A stretch of DNA of 17,035 bases from an uncultured Planctomycetaceae bacterium. Lineage in GTDB: Bacteria; Planctomycetota; Planctomycetia; Pirellulales; UBA1268. This document shows positions 14,226 through 17,035 of the stretch, in pieces. The translations under genes and the position numbers were made by a program. The DNA is taken from the NCBI GenBank assembly GCA_937900985.1, contig CALCGM010000726.1, forward strand, positions 1 through 17,035, written 5' to 3'. The notes under the pieces were generated by a model. It saw only the letters and a list, made by a program, of their open reading frames with translations, had not been told where the DNA came from and searched no databases. The first letter of the stretch is position 1; each line of letters begins with the position of its first letter.

Positions 14226-15100
14226 TCGGTCATCTCCCGCATGGCCTGAAAGATCGCACTGTTGTCGTGAGCGCCGTGCCCAAGCGCTTCAGCCTCTTCA
14301 AGCAGCTGGCGGTGCGTGTCGGTCAACCGTAAAGAAACATGTTGTTTGTCGGCTGCGGCCAGCATCAGCCGCACGTCTTTGAGGTGCTGCGAGAGCCGGG
14401 CTTGGGGGGTGAGATCTCCGGCGATCATTTTTGGGCCCTTCGTTTCCAGCTGGCGTGAACTCGCTGGGCTCGCACGCAACACACGAAGCGTGGTGTCGAG
14501 GTCGAGGCCCAGCGCCTCGGCGAAGAGCAGCCCTTCCGCCGCCGCTACTCGATTGAGGCCGAGAATTAGATTGCTCACGAGTTTCGTGCGGGCTGCATTC
14601 CCAGAGCGGCCAACGTGAAAACAGTGGGTGCTGAGCACATCCCAGAGATCACGGCAGCGTTCGAAAGCCGAGAGACTGCCGGCGACCATCACGGTGGCCT
14701 CTCCGCGGCGAGTCTGTTCACTCGAACCCGAGATGGGCGCGTCGAGATACACGCCCCCAGCCTTGGAAACCTGCTCTGCGAGCCGTTCACTCGATTCGGG
14801 GCTGCCCGTGGTCGTGTCGATGACGATCGTTTCGGCAGAAATGTCATCCATCCATGGGGCAAGGACCTCCTCAACCACATCGCTGGAGTAAAGGCTCACG
14901 ATCACACGGGTGGTGGCGGTGAGGGGTCTGTCGCACCAGGCGGCACCCATCGTCAGAAGTGGCGTGGCCTTCGACGGCGTGCGGTTCCAGACGTGAACAC
15001 GCCAGCCATGGTCATGCAGCCGCTGGGTCAGTGCGGTGCCCATCAGGCCCAGGCCGATCACGCTGATTGCTGAATCGCTCGCAGCCATTCGGTTACTCAT
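14222..15100 (-). CDS. NAD(P)-dependent beta-hydroxyacid dehydrogenase (tartronate-semialdehyde reductase/HIBADH family)
   Basis: A 292-residue oxidoreductase that interconverts a beta-hydroxyacid and its semialdehyde. Seen: the Rossmann motif GLGLMG (16-21), WNRTPSKA, the substrate loop DAPISGSS (120-127) with VMVAGS (137-142), and the catalytic lysine K173 in GNAARTKLVSN. The C-terminal half is the helical 6-phosphogluconate-dehydrogenase-like domain. I chose ATG 15100, with AGGAG 10 nt upstream. A GTG at 15109 in the same frame is too close to that site to be used. It overlaps the end of the DUF6807 gene by 8 bp and the MFS gene start by 4 bp. The dehydrogenase might act on tartronate semialdehyde, 3-hydroxyisobutyrate or a sugar-derived hydroxyacid; sequence alone does not decide. 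Confidence 0.9.
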   Translation of the reverse strand: MSNRMAASDSAISVIGLGLMGTALTQRLHDHGWRVHVWNRTPSKATPLLTMGAAWCDRPLTATTRVIVSLYSSDVVEEVLAPWMDDISAETIVIDTTTGSPESSERLAEQVSKAGGVYLDAPISGSSEQTRRGEATVMVAGSLSAFERCRDLWDVLSTHCFHVGRSGNAARTKLVSNLILGLNRVAAAEGLLFAEALGLDLDTTLRVLRASPASSRQLETKGPKMIAGDLTPQARLSQHLKDVRLMLAAADKQHVSLRLTDTHRQLLEEAEALGHGAHDNSAIFQAMREMTE

Positions 15101-16046
15101 GGGCTGCACGCTCCTGCGAGGGACTGACGGCTGCAGCCTCGACTGCGGCGTCGTACGCGTCTCCCTCGTGGATCATGGCTGTGAACCGGAGGGTCAGTGG
15201 CTTGCCGGCGGAGACGACGACGCGGCTCGGCTCGCCCTGCTGCATCGCCGCGCGACCAAAGGGATTGGCGACAACCACGCCGTAGGCCCTGTTGTGCCAC
15301 CAGCTCTCGCGGAAGTTGGCTGGATCTGGGATCAGCGTGATGCCGACAGCATGGCCATCGACCCGCCCGCTGGTGTCGCACCAGGCCGCCGGTTGGCCCC
15401 AGGTCTCGGCAGCTGAGGAAAGGCCCGATGAGCTGGTGATCCTGCCGCCGTTGTGCTCCGTCAGCGGGGTCGCCATGCGGGCAGCAAAGCCCATTTCTTC
15501 TTGATCGCCAAAGACAATCGCATCGCCTTCGCTTGAGAAGACCACTGTCCAGTCGACGGCCCAGCCGTGAGGACGGGCCCTGAGCCGAAGATGGCTGTCC
15601 ATGGTGGCGAGTCGTGTGCTCTGGGCAGTGAGCAGGCCGGAGCGTGTTGCGAAGCGGAGCATGCCGGAAGCCACCGTGGGCGGCTCGAGAAACCGTTCGT
15701 GCACGATGCGGCCACGATTCCGCCAGAAGTCTTCTCCGCTGATGTCACCAAACGCCAGCCAAATCCCCGGATGCATGTCGGCATGGTCGTCCGCATCGAT
15801 GCCTGTGCGGGGAGGATGAGGCCGTGTGACGGGAGTGCCGCTGCGGGTGTGGACGTTGGCGAAGAAGGGCCGCAGCACCTCGGCATCTGCATACACGTAC
15901 GCGGCGATCTTTTGGCCGTTGAGGGAGAGCACCAGTTCGCCAGGCTGCTCTTCAACTCCAAACGTGTCGGCGGCAATCGCGGGCGTGGCGAGTGGTTCGC
16001 TGATGAGGACCAGCACCGTGGCAAGTAAGACCTTGATGACGTCCAT
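15093..16046 (-). CDS. Secreted DUF6807 (PmoA-like) family protein
   Basis: An exported protein of about 317 residues with a clear signal peptide (MDVIKVLLATVLVLISEPLA then TPAIA, cleavage near residue 25). I chose ATG 16046, with a GGGGG-type ribosome site close upstream; the frame extends to a TTG at 16073 that is unsupported. Family hallmarks seen: KIAAYVYADAE (47-57), PVTRPHPPR (72-80), the His-rich core DDHADMHPGIWLAFGD (86-101) and DFWRN. DUF6807 proteins were once labelled methane-oxygenase PmoA, but that name is misleading: no membrane or copper-enzyme features are present. They are frequent in planctomycetes next to sugar-oxidoreductase genes, and an enzymatic role in sugar modification is only suspected. 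It is the first gene of a three-gene operon with the dehydrogenase and transporter. Confidence 0.85.
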   Translation of the reverse strand: MDVIKVLLATVLVLISEPLATPAIAADTFGVEEQPGELVLSLNGQKIAAYVYADAEVLRPFFANVHTRSGTPVTRPHPPRTGIDADDHADMHPGIWLAFGDISGEDFWRNRGRIVHERFLEPPTVASGMLRFATRSGLLTAQSTRLATMDSHLRLRARPHGWAVDWTVVFSSEGDAIVFGDQEEMGFAARMATPLTEHNGGRITSSSGLSSAAETWGQPAAWCDTSGRVDGHAVGITLIPDPANFRESWWHNRAYGVVVANPFGRAAMQQGEPSRVVVSAGKPLTLRFTAMIHEGDAYDAAVEAAAVSPSQERAAHE

Positions 16047-16074
16047 GCGGCCCCCTTTGTCTGAGAGAATCAAA

Positions 16075-16088
16075 GGATAAGTCTATCC
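16075..16088. promoter_or_regulatory. Short inverted repeat between divergent genes (candidate operator)
   Basis: GGATA (16075-16079) and TATCC (16084-16088) flank a 4-nt centre, 29 bp upstream of the DUF6807 ATG and 85 bp upstream of the MobA ATG. Its position in a 127-bp divergent promoter region suits an operator, but the arms are only 5 bp. Confidence 0.25.
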
Positions 16089-16173
16089 TGCGGGCCACCG
16101 GAGATGGGCCGCAGATCGAGGGCCGAGTGGCCGGGTTTCAGAGCGTGCTATCCGAGGAAATCCGGGGAGGAAA

Positions 16174-16851
16174 ATGGTGAGGGATGCGATGACGAACGAC
16201 AGTGCAGCAGTCATCGTGGCCGGGGGCGGTGGGAGGCGATTGGGCAGCCCGGTGGGGGGCAAGGCTGCGGTTTTGCTCGGCGGACAGTCGCTGCTGCAGC
16301 GGGTGGTGGCAGCCGTCAGCGATGCCATACCGCGGCTGGTGATCGTGAAGGCGGCGGGGCAGTCGCTGCCGCCGCTGGCGACCGGACCTGGTGTGATCAT
16401 CGATGTGGTCGACGATTCGCAGCCTGGCGGTGGTCCGCTCGCCGCCGTGGTCGATGGGATGCGTTTCCTCGCCGCGTCACGCCGGCCGCCGGCTGGCTGT
16501 CTGCTGGCCTCGTGCGACCTGCCACAGCTTTCGGCAGGGGTGGTGCGGTATCTGCTTGAGGTGAGCCTGAGCCACAGGGCCGAGGCGTGGGCGGTGCCGC
16601 AGGTGGCTGGACATCCCCAGCCGTTGGTCTCGGTGATGCCGCTCTCCCTGCTGCCGACAGTCGAGCAGTATCTCGGCCTCGGCCGCCGCGATCTGCGAGG
16701 GCTGATGGAGGCAGTGCCCACGCGGCTGGTGGACGAGGCTGCGCTCCGCGGTCTGGATCCGGACCTGGCATCGTTTCTTGATATCGACACGGCCAGCGAT
16801 CTTGCGACAATCGGCCGAAGAAGCGACACACCACCGCCCGCTGAAGCATGA
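16174..16851 (+). CDS. mobA: Molybdenum cofactor guanylyltransferase-like nucleotidyltransferase
   Basis: A 225-residue cytoplasmic enzyme that likely joins GMP from GTP to molybdopterin, giving the guanine dinucleotide cofactor needed by formate dehydrogenases, nitrate reductases and similar enzymes. Seen: the nucleotide-binding loop VIVAGGGGRRLG (13-24) with K30 in VGGKAAVLLGG, then GGGPLAAV (85-92), the metal-binding aspartate in ASCDLP (112-117), GHPQPLV, and FLDIDTASDL, equivalent to the FxNINTPEDL end motif. The start is uncertain: ATG 16174 has GGAGG only 3 nt upstream, whereas ATG 16189 (MTNDSAAV) has AGGG at better spacing and removes five residues. Its stop overlaps the next gene's ATG. 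A related IspD/GlmU-like role is less likely given length and motifs. Confidence 0.85.
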   Translation: MVRDAMTNDSAAVIVAGGGGRRLGSPVGGKAAVLLGGQSLLQRVVAAVSDAIPRLVIVKAAGQSLPPLATGPGVIIDVVDDSQPGGGPLAAVVDGMRFLAASRRPPAGCLLASCDLPQLSAGVVRYLLEVSLSHRAEAWAVPQVAGHPQPLVSVMPLSLLPTVEQYLGLGRRDLRGLMEAVPTRLVDEAALRGLDPDLASFLDIDTASDLATIGRRSDTPPPAEA

Positions 16852-17035
16852 CCGCCCAGAACGGTCGTTGGGATCCTGCGGGTTTTATCGACTGGTCCTC
16901 CAGAGTTGCGGACAGATCAGACGACGAACACAGAGCGCGAGAGATTGCTGCGGCCTCTCCTCCCGCCCCCGGATGGATCCGGTGGAATGACGGCCAGGAG
17001 CATCCGTCGATGGCGTGGTGGAGACGAAAGCAGGA
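16848..17035 (+). CDS. Unidentified protein, N-terminal part (runs off the window)
   Basis: An ATG at 16848 overlaps the MobA stop (ATGA at 16848-16851), and the frame stays open for 62 codons to the window edge. The visible product begins MTAQNGRWDPAGFIDWSS and is polar and Trp/Arg-rich, with no signal peptide or membrane segment and a later PGWIRWNDGQEHP. I do not recognise the family. Coupling to MobA suggests a role in molybdoenzyme maturation or a molybdoenzyme-associated protein, but this is inference. An open frame of this length at this GC content could be chance; the exact coupling raises the odds that it is real. Confidence 0.55.
   Translation, partial: MTAQNGRWDPAGFIDWSSRVADRSDDEHRAREIAAASPPAPGWIRWNDGQEHPSMAWWRRKQ

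Noticed and set aside
15093..16046. Calling the DUF6807 protein a methane monooxygenase subunit (PmoA)
   Set aside because: No multi-spanning membrane segments or copper-site motifs; it has a signal peptide and a soluble-protein composition. The PmoA label is a database legacy.
16047..16073. TTG start that would extend the DUF6807 protein by nine residues
   Set aside because: The ATG at 16046 directly begins a good signal peptide with a G-rich ribosome site; the extension would place charged residues ahead of it without support.

Overview
The window is about 17 kb of GC-rich DNA that looks like a chromosomal segment from a planctomycete, probably of the Pirellulales group. I infer this from two tandem Gram-negative-type outer-membrane barrel proteins resembling a planctomycete-rich family (DUF6268), a secreted DUF6807/PmoA-like protein, a tiny lysine/alanine/valine repeat protein of the histone H1-tail type, mostly weak ribosome-binding sites, and sugar-acid catabolic genes typical of polysaccharide degraders. 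No rRNA, tRNA, CRISPR array, insertion sequence or prophage was seen.

Left part (1-5.5 kb): the end of a sigma-54-dependent activator (+) runs towards two paralogous barrel proteins (-). Divergent from these is a biotin-protein ligase without a repressor domain (+). It meets, tail to tail with a 6-bp overlap, an RlmM/FtsJ-like RNA methyltransferase (-). Upstream of the methyltransferase are a strong hairpin terminator and a 52-residue Lys/Ala/Val protein (5311-5469, -), which is short and easily missed.

Middle part (5.5-7.3 kb): a roughly 600-bp non-coding stretch with several inverted repeats precedes a class I aminotransferase (+).

Right part (7.3-16.05 kb): two consecutive minus-strand operons. 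The promoter-distal one (12860 to 7337) encodes a UxaE-type tagaturonate epimerase, a tagatose/psicose-3-epimerase-like TIM barrel, a FucU/RbsD mutarotase, an aldo/keto reductase of the L-fucose/L-galactose dehydrogenase type, a COG3618 lactonase and a zinc alcohol dehydrogenase. Read in order, these could oxidise L-galactose (6-hydroxy-L-fucose) to L-galactonolactone, L-galactonate, D-tagaturonate and D-fructuronate. This is an inferred route and the main discovery candidate of the window. L-fucose or a related sugar is the main alternative substrate. The operon upstream (16046 to 12966) encodes a secreted DUF6807 protein, a beta-hydroxyacid dehydrogenase and an MFS transporter, all coupled by short overlaps. 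A nested palindrome lies between the two operons and could be the operator of the catabolic operon.

Right edge: a MobA-like molybdenum-cofactor guanylyltransferase (+), diverging from the DUF6807 operon, is translationally coupled to an unidentified gene that runs off the window.
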